15,663 nucleotides of DNA from JAFASC01 sp034669525. Lineage in GTDB: Bacteria; Pseudomonadota; Alphaproteobacteria; Rhizobiales; Beijerinckiaceae. The stretch is taken from the NCBI GenBank assembly GCA_034669525.1, contig JAXDNH010000014.1:1-15663 (forward strand). The letters are read 5' to 3'. The notes beneath the pieces were generated by a model. The model did not search any database. It was not told where the DNA came from and saw only the letters and a list, made by a program, of their open reading frames with translations. A program made the position numbers and the translations under genes. Shown piece by piece: positions 1 through 7,589 of this stretch (positions within the stretch are counted from its first letter, which is position 1; each line of letters opens with the position of its first letter).

Positions 1-150
1 TAAGTATGGTGCGAATCCCGGGGGTCAACAAAACTGTGTGTGATCGCCTGTGAGGTGGGCTCTTGGGGCCTGCTTTGCGCCCGCCTGGGTAGCTCTTGCG
101 CCTCCCGCATCCTATGTTGCGGGGTCCGCTTTTCCTCACCCGCACCGTCC

Positions 151-3100
151 ATGACCCTTACCCACCGCCCCGTTGAAAAGGGCGATCACGTCTTTCTTGT
201 TGACGGCTCGTCGTTCGTATTCCGCGCCTATTTCCAAGCGCTCAATCACAAGAGCGCCGATTTCTACAATTATCGCCCCTCGGACCGCTTACCCACGGGC
301 GGGGTCCGGCTGTTCTGCACCAAGCTCTTCCAATTCATCCTTGAGGGGGCGACCGGCATCAAGCCGAGCCACCTCGCGATCATCTTCGACAAATCCGAAA
401 ATTCCTTCCGCCGCGAACTCTATCCGCCCTACAAATCCAATCGGAAAGAGCCGCCGGAGGAGTTGATCCCACAGTTCCCGCTGATGCGGGAGGCAGTGCG
501 TGCGTTCGGTCTTGTGCCGATCGAGCAAGACAGATGGGAGGCGGACGACCTGATCGCGACCTACGCCTGCACGGCGCGTGCGCGCGAAGCCGATGTGCTG
601 ATCATCTCGGCCGACAAGGATTTGATGCAGCTGATCGGCCCAGGTGTGGCCATGTACGATCCCGCGTCGGGCACACGGGAAGAGCGGCGCATCACCGAAG
701 AGGAGGTCTTCGCCTATTTCGGCGTCGGACCCGATCGGGTGATCGACGTCCAGGCGCTCGCCGGCGATTCCACCGACAACATTCCCGGCGCGCGCGGCAT
801 CGGCGTCAAAACCGCGGCGCAGCTCATCACCGAGTTCGGCGATCTCGACACGCTGCTTGCGCGCGCACATGAGATCAAGCAGCCGAAGCGCCGCGAAATT
901 TTGACTGCGCCGGATTCCGTCGAACTGATCCAGCTGTCGAAAAAGCTTGTCACGTTGTGCAAAGAGGTGCCGCTCGAAACGCCGCTCGACGATCTCGGAC
1001 TGCATGATCCCGACGCCAAGACGCTCGTCTCCTTCTTCAAGGCGCTCGAGTTCACGACGCTGACGAAACGCGCCTCGGAGATTTATTCCGTCGACGCCAA
1101 TGCGATCGAGCCGGAGGCGGCGCTCGTCGGCCCCGCCGCCTGGCGCGGCCGCAACGGCGTGCAGGTCGATCCCGCGACTTTGGGCGCGACCGGGCCAGCG
1201 AAACCGGCCTTTGCCAGCCCGCGCGCACGTGCCGCCGATAAGCCCCCCGAAGTCGCGCTCGATGGGGGGCCGCAGGCGCTTGCGGCTGCACGCGCCGAAG
1301 CCGCGATCGCCGAGAAGATCGACCGCTCTGCCTATCGCACGATCACGGATCTCGCCGAACTCGATGCGATCATCGCCGCCGCGCATGACAGCGGTGTCGT
1401 CGCGCTCGATACTGAGACGACCTCGATCGATCCGATGCAGAGCGATCTCATCGGACTTTCGTTGGCACCCGCGCCCGGCAGCGCATGGTACGTGCCGCTC
1501 GCGCATCGCGGCGAAGGGGCGAGCGACCTCTTCGGCGGCGATCTCGTGCCGGGGCAGCTGAGCGAAAGCGACGTGCTTACGCGCCTCGCGCCACTCCTCG
1601 AGTCGCCGGGCGTGCTCAAAATCGTGCACAACGCCAAAGTGGATCGCGTCGTGCTCGCGGAACGCGGCTTAAAGCTCGCACCTGTCGACGACACAATGCT
1701 GATGTCCTACGTGCTTGATGCCGGTCGTAACGGCCACCTTCTCGACGAGCTCGCCGCCAAATATCTGCATCACAGAACGCTGCAGATCGGCGAGGTTGCC
1801 GGCACCGGGCGCACCTTCATCGGCTTCGCGCGCGTGCCAATCGACAGGGCCACGGAATATTCCGCTGAAGATGCCGACGTGACGCTGCGGCTGTGGCGTG
1901 TGTTGAAGCCGCGGCTTGCCGCCGAACGCATGGCACATGCTTATGATTCGCTCGAGCGTCCGATGGTCGAGACGCTGGCGCGCATGGAGCGGCGCGGCAT
2001 CGCGATCGACCGTACGATCCTTTCACGGCTGTCCGGCGAATTCGCGCAGGACATGGCGCGGCTCGAAGCCGAGATTCATGTGCTTGCCGGCGAACCGTTC
2101 AACCTCGGCTCGCCGAAACAGCTCGGCGACATCCTGTTCGGCAAGATGCAATTGCCCGGCGGGCGCAAGACGCAGACGGGCGCGTGGTCGACCGCCGCCG
2201 GCGTACTCGAAGATTTGGCCGAACAGGGCAACGAACTCGCCGCGCGCATTCTCGATTGGCGGCAGGTCTCGAAGCTGAAGTCGACCTACACCGACGCGCT
2301 GCCGGGTTACGTCAATCCGCGCACGCATCGTGTGCATACATCCTACGCCCTTGCGGCAACCACGACGGGACGCCTCTCCTCGTCGGAGCCGAACCTGCAG
2401 AACATCCCCGTGCGCAACGAGGCGGGTCGAAAAATCCGCACCGCTTTCGTCGCCGTGCCCGGCACGAAGCTGCTCTCCGCCGACTATTCGCAGATCGAGT
2501 TGCGCCTGCTCGCCCATATCGCCGACATTCCTCAGCTGAAGCAGGCATTCGCCGATGGGATCGACATTCACGCGCTGACCGCGTCGGAAATGTTCGGCGT
2601 GCCGGTCAAAGGCATGCCGGCGGAGATCCGCCGCCGCGCCAAGGCGATCAATTTCGGCATCGTCTACGGCATTTCCGCCTTCGGCCTTGCCAACCAGCTC
2701 GGCATTCCGCGCGGTGAGGCCGGCGCCTACATCAGCAAATATTTCGAGCGCTTTCCCGGCATCCGCGATTACATGGATGCGACGAAGCGCTTTTGCCGAG
2801 AGCAGGGCTTTGTCACGACTTTGTTCGGACGCAAGTGCCATTATCCGCGCATCACCACCTCGAACCCTAGCGAGCGCGCTTTCAACGAGCGCGCCGCGAT
2901 CAACGCGCCGATCCAGGGCTCGGCCGCCGACATCATCCGCCGTGCCATGGCGCGGATGGATGCGGCTCTGGATAAGGCGCGCCTGAACGCGCAGATGCTG
3001 CTGCAGGTCCACGACGAACTCGTCTTCGAAGTGCCGGAGAAGGAGATAGAGGCGACCATTCCGGTTGTGCGCAAGGTCATGGAAGACGCGCACCACCCGG

Positions 3101-3168
3101 TCGTGCAGCTTTCCGTTCCGCTGCATGTCGACGCGCGCGCGGCGAACAATTGGGACGAGGCGCATTGA
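151..3168 (+). CDS. polA: DNA polymerase I (5' nuclease, 3'-5' exonuclease, polymerase)
   Basis: Cytoplasmic replication and repair polymerase that removes RNA primers and fills gaps. The 1005-residue product carries all three domains. The N-terminal 5' nuclease has its acidic residues in place (D18 in FLVDGSSF, D132-D133 in EADDLIA, D155/D157 in SADKD, D206/D209 in GDSTDN). The proofreading domain keeps its DTE motif (D420, E422), so editing is probably active. The Klenow core has motif A (D778 in SADYSQIE), the O helix (K831, Y839) and motif C (H954-D955-E956). A long Ala/Pro-rich linker, about residues 313-390, separates the nuclease and exonuclease domains, and the total length suits alphaproteobacterial PolA. 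The frame stays open to a GTG at 40, but homology should begin about 17 residues before the first catalytic Asp, which favours ATG 151. No clear Shine-Dalgarno precedes that ATG, and bases 1-150 show no promoter or RNA that I can defend. Confidence 0.97.
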   Translation: MTLTHRPVEKGDHVFLVDGSSFVFRAYFQALNHKSADFYNYRPSDRLPTGGVRLFCTKLFQFILEGATGIKPSHLAIIFDKSENSFRRELYPPYKSNRKEPPEELIPQFPLMREAVRAFGLVPIEQDRWEADDLIATYACTARAREADVLIISADKDLMQLIGPGVAMYDPASGTREERRITEEEVFAYFGVGPDRVIDVQALAGDSTDNIPGARGIGVKTAAQLITEFGDLDTLLARAHEIKQPKRREILTAPDSVELIQLSKKLVTLCKEVPLETPLDDLGLHDPDAKTLVSFFKALEFTTLTKRASEIYSVDANAIEPEAALVGPAAWRGRNGVQVDPATLGATGPAKPAFASPRARAADKPPEVALDGGPQALAAARAEAAIAEKIDRSAYRTITDLAELDAIIAAAHDSGVVALDTETTSIDPMQSDLIGLSLAPAPGSAWYVPLAHRGEGASDLFGGDLVPGQLSESDVLTRLAPLLESPGVLKIVHNAKVDRVVLAERGLKLAPVDDTMLMSYVLDAGRNGHLLDELAAKYLHHRTLQIGEVAGTGRTFIGFARVPIDRATEYSAEDADVTLRLWRVLKPRLAAERMAHAYDSLERPMVETLARMERRGIAIDRTILSRLSGEFAQDMARLEAEIHVLAGEPFNLGSPKQLGDILFGKMQLPGGRKTQTGAWSTAAGVLEDLAEQGNELAARILDWRQVSKLKSTYTDALPGYVNPRTHRVHTSYALAATTTGRLSSSEPNLQNIPVRNEAGRKIRTAFVAVPGTKLLSADYSQIELRLLAHIADIPQLKQAFADGIDIHALTASEMFGVPVKGMPAEIRRRAKAINFGIVYGISAFGLANQLGIPRGEAGAYISKYFERFPGIRDYMDATKRFCREQGFVTTLFGRKCHYPRITTSNPSERAFNERAAINAPIQGSAADIIRRAMARMDAALDKARLNAQMLLQVHDELVFEVPEKEIEATIPVVRKVMEDAHHPVVQLSVPLHVDARAANNWDEAH

Positions 3169-3169
3169 G

Positions 3170-3198
3170 TTGCGGGCCCGGCTGGATTGAGGTATTCT
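3170..3198 (+). promoter_or_regulatory. Putative sigma-70-like promoter of the toxin-antitoxin operon
   Basis: A TTGCGG hexamer at 3170-3175 lies 17 bases before TATTCT at 3193-3198. Both are partial matches to the -35 and -10 consensus. Transcription would start near 3204-3206, leaving a leader of fewer than 20 bases. The placement between polA and the antitoxin, and the overlap with a palindrome, make it plausible, but the hexamers are weak and this is inference. Confidence 0.35.
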
Positions 3199-3213
3199 GA
3201 CTAGACTGGTCAG
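3197..3213. promoter_or_regulatory. Palindromic operator, probable antitoxin binding site
   Basis: CTGACTAG-A-CTGGTCAG is an inverted repeat of two 8-base arms around a central A, with 7 of 8 positions symmetric. It begins at the last two bases of the possible -10 box and ends inside the antitoxin ribosome binding site (AGGAG at 3212-3216, six bases before the ATG at 3223). Phd/YefM antitoxins, alone or with their toxin, typically repress their own operon by binding such palindromes. The palindrome is seen directly; its role as operator is inferred from position and family. Confidence 0.6.
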
Positions 3214-3222
3214 GAGCCTCCA

Positions 3223-3525
3223 ATGGGCGAGAATGCCTGGAAATTGCAGGACGCCAAGGCGCGCTTCAGCGAGGTCGTCCGCTTGGCGAAGGAAAAGGGC
3301 GCGCAGCCCGTGACCAAGCACGGCAAGACAGAAGTCTATGTCGTGGCGGCCGAGGAGTTCGAGAAGCTAAACGCGGCGAACAAGCCGAAGCGAACGGGGC
3401 GGGCCATCATCGAAGCTTTCCGCGACCCGCGTCTGCCCGAGGATTTCACCTTTTCGCGTGAGTCGGTTTATTCGCCGGTACGGCAGGGCCCATTTTTCGA
3501 TGATGAGGCGAGCTCGGCGAAGTGA
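3223..3525 (+). CDS. Phd/YefM-family antitoxin
   Basis: A 100-residue antitoxin of the prevent-host-death/YefM fold, expected to bind operator DNA with its N-terminal half and to neutralise the adjacent toxin with its C-terminal tail. The N-terminal core is typical: WKLQDAKARFSEVVRLA (residues 6-22), then PVTKHGKTEVYVV (29-41) and a helix with EEFEKL. The C-terminal part (about 55-100) includes FRDPRLPEDFTF, a pattern often seen in Phd partners of PIN toxins, and probably wraps the toxin. ATG 3223 has an AGGAG ribosome binding site six bases upstream. The stop codon shares its last base with the toxin ATG (TGATG), so the pair is translationally coupled. Pairing a Phd antitoxin with a PIN toxin is common. 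Confidence 0.93.
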   Translation: MGENAWKLQDAKARFSEVVRLAKEKGAQPVTKHGKTEVYVVAAEEFEKLNAANKPKRTGRAIIEAFRDPRLPEDFTFSRESVYSPVRQGPFFDDEASSAK

Positions 3526-3959
3526 TGCCGAGCTTCCTAATCGACACGAACGTGTTGTCCGAACTGCGTAAGCCGCAGCCCCATACAGCCGTGATCCAAT
3601 TCTTTGATGACACCCATACCGACAGGTTATTCGTATCAGAGGTCACGATGGCCGAAATACGCTTCGGCGCGGAGCTCCGTACAATTCGATCCGAGCGAAC
3701 AATCATCCTGAATTGGCTGGAGACAATCATCAGGCCGCTTTTCGTCGGGCGCGAACTCTCGACCAGCGAAGAAATTTGGCTGCTCTGGAAGCATTTGGAA
3801 CGCGATGGTCGCCGCTCTGGCTATACTTATCCGCAACCCGACCTCGTCGTGGCGGCGATTGCTTTGCAGCAGAGCCTAACTGTTGTCACTCGCGACACCG
3901 AGCCCTTCATGCGCGCAGGCGTACCTGTTCATAACCCTTGGGAAGACGCATCCGCATGA
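3525..3959 (+). CDS. vapC: PIN-domain ribonuclease toxin, VapC/FitB type
   Basis: A 144-residue PIN-domain endoribonuclease, the toxin of the pair. VapC enzymes cut specific RNAs, often tRNA or rRNA, with Mg2+ or Mn2+ bound by conserved acidic residues. All four are visible: D7 in the opening FLIDTNVLSE, E44 in TMAEIRFG, D106 in PQPDLVVAA and D124 in VTRDTEPF. The toxin therefore looks intact and of normal family length. ATG 3525 overlaps the antitoxin stop by one base; a GTG one codon upstream (3522) is an alternative. The 3' end overlaps the next gene by four bases (ATGA), so a flavoprotein is co-translated with the pair. RNA target and physiological trigger cannot be read from the sequence. 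Confidence 0.95.
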   Translation: MPSFLIDTNVLSELRKPQPHTAVIQFFDDTHTDRLFVSEVTMAEIRFGAELRTIRSERTIILNWLETIIRPLFVGRELSTSEEIWLLWKHLERDGRRSGYTYPQPDLVVAAIALQQSLTVVTRDTEPFMRAGVPVHNPWEDASA

Positions 3960-4567
3960 CCACCATCACCTCCATCGAACAGCTCGATGCGATCTACGGC
4001 AAGCCCGGTCAGCCGTCGCTCGTCAAGGAAGTGGACTACATCACGCCGCATTACCGCGCCTTCATCGACGCCTCGCCCTTCTGCGCGCTCGCGACCTCGG
4101 GCCCGGAGGGGCTCGACTGCTCGCCGCGGGGAGACAGGCCCGGCTTCGTACGCGTCGCCGACGAGCGAACCCTGCACCTGCCGGACCGGCGCGGTAATAA
4201 TCGCACCGATTCATTGAAGAACGTGCTGCTCAATCCGCATGTCGCTCTGCTCTTCCTCATTCCCGGCTGCAATGAGACGCTGCGCGTCAACGGCCGCGCG
4301 CATCTGTCGATCGCCCGCGAGCTGCTCGACTCGTTTGCCGTCGAGGAGAAGGCGCCGCGCTCGGTGATGGTGATCGAGATCGACACCGTCTATTTCCAGT
4401 GCGCCCGCGCGCTCCTGCGCTCCGATCTGTGGAATCCGGAAAGGCACGTGGACCGCAAGTCGCTGCCGACCGCCGGCGAAATCTTGGCGGCGCTCAGCGA
4501 GCGCAAAGAGGGCGGCCCGGAATACGATCGCGCCTGGGGCGCGCGCGCCAAAGAAACGCTGTGGTGA
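3956..4567 (+). CDS. PPOX-class FMN-binding flavoprotein (DR2398-like)
   Basis: A 203-residue protein of the pyridoxamine 5'-phosphate oxidase-like split-barrel fold, expected to bind FMN as a cytoplasmic dimer. It resembles the DR_2398-type subgroup of uncharacterised PPOX enzymes. Shared signatures are SPRGD (56-60), PDRRGNNR (76-83), FLIPG...ETLRVNGRA (100-115) and CARALLRSDLW (149-159). The substrate is unknown; deduced roles in the wider fold include oxidation of small cofactors or F420/FMN-linked reductions. ATG 3956 overlaps the toxin stop (ATGA), with GGGAAG about ten bases upstream. An in-frame start at 3938 would deepen the overlap and is less likely. The stop lies one base from the stop of the convergent crotonase gene. 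Membership of a toxin-antitoxin operon is unusual for this family. Confidence 0.88.
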   Translation: MTTITSIEQLDAIYGKPGQPSLVKEVDYITPHYRAFIDASPFCALATSGPEGLDCSPRGDRPGFVRVADERTLHLPDRRGNNRTDSLKNVLLNPHVALLFLIPGCNETLRVNGRAHLSIARELLDSFAVEEKAPRSVMVIEIDTVYFQCARALLRSDLWNPERHVDRKSLPTAGEILAALSERKEGGPEYDRAWGARAKETLW

Positions 4568-4568
4568 G

Positions 4569-5366
4569 TTAGCCGCGCGTGAAATCCGGCTTGCGCTTTT
4601 CGGCGAAAGCCGCGATGCCCTCCTTGATCTCCTCGCCGCGGAGACTGTCCTGATGGCGCCGCCGTGCGGCGTCTTCGTCGAAAGCCACACGCGCGATCTC
4701 GTTGATGGCGGCTTTCATGCCGCGCAGGACCTTCGGCGCATTCGCCGCGAGGATGGCAGCTAACGCATCGACCGACGGATCGAGTTCGTCTGCCGGCGCG
4801 ATTGCATCGAGATAGCCGATGCGCAGCATTTCTGCGGCATCAATCTTTTGCGCGGTCAGAAACAGCTTCTTCGCCGCGCCGACACCGAGACGCGAAACGT
4901 AACGCCTGATACCGCTCGGATAATAATGCAGGCCGAGGCGCGCCGCCGGCATCAGCATCTCGCACGTATCGACGCCGATGCGGAAATCGCAGGCGAGCGC
5001 GAGATCGGTCGAGCCGCCATAGACCCCGCCGTTCAGCCGGCAGATCGTCGGCAGCGGAAAATCTTCGATCCGGTTTGCTAAGTCCTCGAAACTCACACGA
5101 GATGAGGTTTGCCGCGCCGGCCGCTGTTGTCGCGCGGCAATATCACCGAGATCGTAGCCGCCGCTGAACGCGCGGCCTGTTCCCGTCAGAACAATAACGC
5201 GAACCGCACCGTCCTTCTCGGTCGCTTCCAGCGCTTCCATCAGCGCCGTAATATCTTCCGGCGTGATCTTGTTGAGCTGGCGCGGCCGATTGAGCCTGAT
5301 CGTCGCGCGTGCGCCTTCGATCGTCAGAACGGGTGTCGTCGCCGCGTCCGGCTCGCGCGGTTGCAT
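4569..5366 (-). CDS. Enoyl-CoA hydratase/isomerase (crotonase) family protein
   Basis: A 265-residue crotonase-fold protein acting on acyl-CoA thioesters in the cytoplasm. The oxyanion-hole loops are recognisable: AFSGGYDLGD (67-75) and NGGVYGGSTDLALACD (112-127). Aligned by eye with classical enoyl-CoA hydratase, the first catalytic glutamate (E144 in rat mitochondrial numbering) becomes D121. The second (E164) becomes A141, in MPAARLGL. The protein is therefore probably not a standard beta-oxidation hydratase; an isomerase, hydrolase or another crotonase reaction is more likely, and the substrate is open. Its ATG overlaps the stop of the upstream opgD-like gene by one base (TGATG on the minus strand), so it is the last gene of a three-gene minus-strand run. 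Its TAA stop faces the plus-strand flavoprotein stop with one base between. Confidence 0.9.
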   Translation of the reverse strand: MQPREPDAATTPVLTIEGARATIRLNRPRQLNKITPEDITALMEALEATEKDGAVRVIVLTGTGRAFSGGYDLGDIAARQQRPARQTSSRVSFEDLANRIEDFPLPTICRLNGGVYGGSTDLALACDFRIGVDTCEMLMPAARLGLHYYPSGIRRYVSRLGVGAAKKLFLTAQKIDAAEMLRIGYLDAIAPADELDPSVDALAAILAANAPKVLRGMKAAINEIARVAFDEDAARRRHQDSLRGEEIKEGIAAFAEKRKPDFTRG

Positions 5367-6946
5367 CAGAACGGATGATATTGATAGAGCCAGGTCTCGG
5401 AGAGAACCCGCTCGTCCAATCGCAGGAAAAGCCGCATCTCGACGGGCTCGTCACCGGCAACCGTCAAATCGAATTGCGCGCGCCAATGACCGGGTACTTC
5501 ATCCGGTACCGCTTCGGTGAAAATATAGGAAAACGTGCCGCGCGAGGCCCAAAGCACCGGCTCCGGTTTCTTGCCGAAGGGTAGATCGACAAGCGGGCCG
5601 CCCAAAAACTCCACCATGAATTTGCGCACACCGTGCGGCCGCGGCTGGCCGGGCTGTCCGCCGTTGCCGAGCCGCGTCGCGACGCAGCGTGCAAGCGGCG
5701 TCGGGAAGGGCTCGTCGGCCAGCCAATAGAGCCGGAACGACAGATCGAATTCCGAGCTCGCGCTAGCCGGTCTTTCCGGCACCCACATCGCGACGACGTT
5801 GTCGTGGATCTCGTCGTCGGTCGGAATCTCGATCAGCTGAAAGGCGCCCTTGCCCCAAGCGCCCTTCGGTTCGACCCAGAGGCTCGGGCGACGATCATAG
5901 AAGACGCCGTCTTGGTAGTGATCGAAATTGCGGTCGCGCTGCAGCAGGCCGAAGCCGCGGGGATTATCGTCGGAGAACGCCGACGCCATCACCCGGGGCG
6001 GATTGTTGAGCGGACGCCACAGCCGCTCGCCGGTGCCGGCCCACATCGCGAGCCCGTCGGAATCGTGCACTTCCGGGCGCCAGTCGGCGCCGGTCTTCTT
6101 CACGGTCTCCGAGAACCAGTACATGCTCGTGAGCGGGGTCAGCCCAAAGCGCGTCACGTCGGCGCGCAGATGCAGCGACTGGTCGATGTCCATCAGGACA
6201 CCCTTGCCGCGCGTCATGAGAAAACGACAGGCGCCGACGATCGACCGGCTTTCCATGAGCGCGTGCAGGGTGACCGTGTCGCCACTTTCCGGGCCGATAT
6301 AGAAGTTGGTGAAGTCGGGAAACTCCTCCGCCTTGCCGGCGACCGCCGCATCGAGCGCGACGCCGCGCGCCGACAATCCGTACTGATGCAATTCCCCGAT
6401 CGAGCGGAAATACGCGGCGCCAAGAAACGCGACCCAATCATTGCGCGTCCAGTCCAGGTCTTTGTTGTCCTTCGCCTCCTGGATGCGCAGGCCTGCAAAA
6501 CCGACGCCGCTCGGCAGCGCGCGGGCGATCGAATCCGGCGGCATATCAAAGTAGCTTTGATCGTAAATGATCTCGCGTGCCTGATCGCCGTCGACGACAT
6601 TCATCGCGACCGATTTCGGAAAGAACATGCCGAGATGGAAGAAGGTCACCGGAAACGGGTTTGGACCTTGCGCATAAAGAGTGTGCGCAGTGTCGAATTT
6701 GATCTTGCCCCACGTCTGGTAATCGATCTTGCTGACGATATCCGGTGCGGGCCGCTGCGGCGGTTGGTAAGGCTCCCGCGCAAGTTCACGCGCCGTTTGT
6801 TTCAAAACCTCCCAGGAAAAAGCCCTGCCCGGCCCGAGACGCAACCCGGATACGGTTGAATCCGCGGCGAGCGCCTCAATCTTGCCAGCGGTAGCGGCAG
6901 CAGCTGCTGCAACCAAAAATGCGCGGCGATGAACCTCACCTGTCAT
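5366..6946 (-). CDS. opgD: Periplasmic glucan biosynthesis protein, OpgD/OpgG family, Tat-exported
   Basis: A 526-residue member of the MdoG/OpgG-OpgD family, which shapes osmoregulated periplasmic beta-glucans in Gram-negative bacteria. Family members were assigned to glycoside hydrolase family GH186, and E. coli OpgD cleaves beta-1,2-glucan. The N-terminus is a Tat signal (HRRAFL at residues 6-11, then an Ala-rich stretch and a likely ALA|AD cleavage site). That points to OpgD, since E. coli OpgD uses Tat and OpgG uses Sec. Family wording includes TLYAQGPNPFPVTFFHLG and, at 292-298, EVHDSDG with D295 and D297, a plausible catalytic region. The frame is open further upstream to 7009, but ATG 6946 has an AGGAAAG ribosome binding site and places the twin arginines correctly. 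No opgH glucosyltransferase gene is in the window, and the flanking flavin reductase and crotonase genes are unexpected neighbours. Confidence 0.93.
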   Translation of the reverse strand: MTGEVHRRAFLVAAAAAATAGKIEALAADSTVSGLRLGPGRAFSWEVLKQTARELAREPYQPPQRPAPDIVSKIDYQTWGKIKFDTAHTLYAQGPNPFPVTFFHLGMFFPKSVAMNVVDGDQAREIIYDQSYFDMPPDSIARALPSGVGFAGLRIQEAKDNKDLDWTRNDWVAFLGAAYFRSIGELHQYGLSARGVALDAAVAGKAEEFPDFTNFYIGPESGDTVTLHALMESRSIVGACRFLMTRGKGVLMDIDQSLHLRADVTRFGLTPLTSMYWFSETVKKTGADWRPEVHDSDGLAMWAGTGERLWRPLNNPPRVMASAFSDDNPRGFGLLQRDRNFDHYQDGVFYDRRPSLWVEPKGAWGKGAFQLIEIPTDDEIHDNVVAMWVPERPASASSEFDLSFRLYWLADEPFPTPLARCVATRLGNGGQPGQPRPHGVRKFMVEFLGGPLVDLPFGKKPEPVLWASRGTFSYIFTEAVPDEVPGHWRAQFDLTVAGDEPVEMRLFLRLDERVLSETWLYQYHPF

Positions 6947-6977
6947 ACCATCTTTCCTAGGATCATCCGGGGCGTGC

Positions 6978-7589
6978 TCAAGCCGGTCGGCGCATCTGGA
7001 ACAGTTCATCCAGGACCGTGTAGTCGGCGAGGTACCCGCAGCGGGCGATCGGCTTCATTCGTGTGATTTCGACCAGACCTTTCGCATCTATGTAGCGCTC
7101 GTCGAGATGCACGCCGATCACCTGTCCGACGATGATCGTATTGATGCAAGGATTGCCGTCGATGTCCTTCAGACGCACGACATGCGTCACTTTGCATTCA
7201 AGCGAGCACGGACTTTCCGCGACGCGCGGCGGCTTGACGAGGCGACACGGCGCCATTTCGAGCTGTGCATGCGCGAACTCGTTCTCGCCCTGTGGAAAAG
7301 ATGCAGAGGTGATGTTCATATTCTCGCGCAGATCCCACGTCGGCATGTTCCAGACGAACTCGCTGGTTTCTTCCGCGAACGTCTGCGAATCTTTCCTGCC
7401 GTTGCTCGAGAAGGCGAGCATCGGGGGCGTATCAGCAACCGCGTTGAAGAACGAGTAAGGTGCAAGGTTGATCGCGCCGGACTTGCCGATCGTTGAAACC
7501 CAGCCGATCGGGCGCGGCGCGATCAGCGCTTTGAACGGATCGTGCGACAGGATCGATTTGTCGCGCCGGTGGGGTTGGTAGAAGATCAT
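6978..7589 (-). CDS. Flavin reductase-like domain protein (FMN-binding)
   Basis: A 203-residue protein of the flavin reductase-like (DIM6/NTAB) split-barrel family. Relatives bind FMN and either reduce flavin for a partner monooxygenase or act as oxidoreductases themselves. The diagnostic N-terminal stretch APRPIGWVST is at residues 24-33, followed by INLAPYSFFNAV and PPMLAFSS, and then a WNMPTWDLRENMN segment. The C-terminal half, with GQVIGVHLDERYID, is typical of the shorter family members. No partner oxygenase is in the window, so the substrate is open. A TGAGG ribosome binding site lies about ten bases before the ATG. The stop is 31 bases before the opgD start, and this is the first gene of the minus-strand run. 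It is the second FMN split-barrel protein in 4 kb, but belongs to a different family from the plus-strand PPOX protein. Confidence 0.9.
   Translation of the reverse strand: MIFYQPHRRDKSILSHDPFKALIAPRPIGWVSTIGKSGAINLAPYSFFNAVADTPPMLAFSSNGRKDSQTFAEETSEFVWNMPTWDLRENMNITSASFPQGENEFAHAQLEMAPCRLVKPPRVAESPCSLECKVTHVVRLKDIDGNPCINTIIVGQVIGVHLDERYIDAKGLVEITRMKPIARCGYLADYTVLDELFQMRRPA

Noticed and set aside
1..30. Possible 3' end of a tRNA or tmRNA (GCGAATCCCGGGGG string)
   Set aside because: The T-loop TTC is missing, the following bases do not form a proper five-base T stem and acceptor arm, and there is no CCA in the right place.
289..1629. 446-codon open frame on the minus strand inside polA
   Set aside because: It lies fully antisense to a certain polA with all catalytic motifs. 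Its product is Arg-rich with no recognisable domain, as expected from GC-rich codon shadows.
2023..3321. 432-codon minus-strand open frame across the polA 3' end and the antitoxin start
   Set aside because: Antisense to two well-supported genes, no recognisable family, and composition typical of a shadow frame.
4595..4610. Hairpin GCTTT/AAAGC as a terminator for the plus-strand flavoprotein operon
   Set aside because: Only five base pairs, no T run after it, and it encodes the FAEKRK segment of the crotonase on the other strand, which explains the sequence.
5633..6859. 408-codon plus-strand open frame opposite opgD
   Set aside because: Covers the reverse of a clear OpgD-family gene. The product has His/Arg-rich, low-information sequence and no domain.
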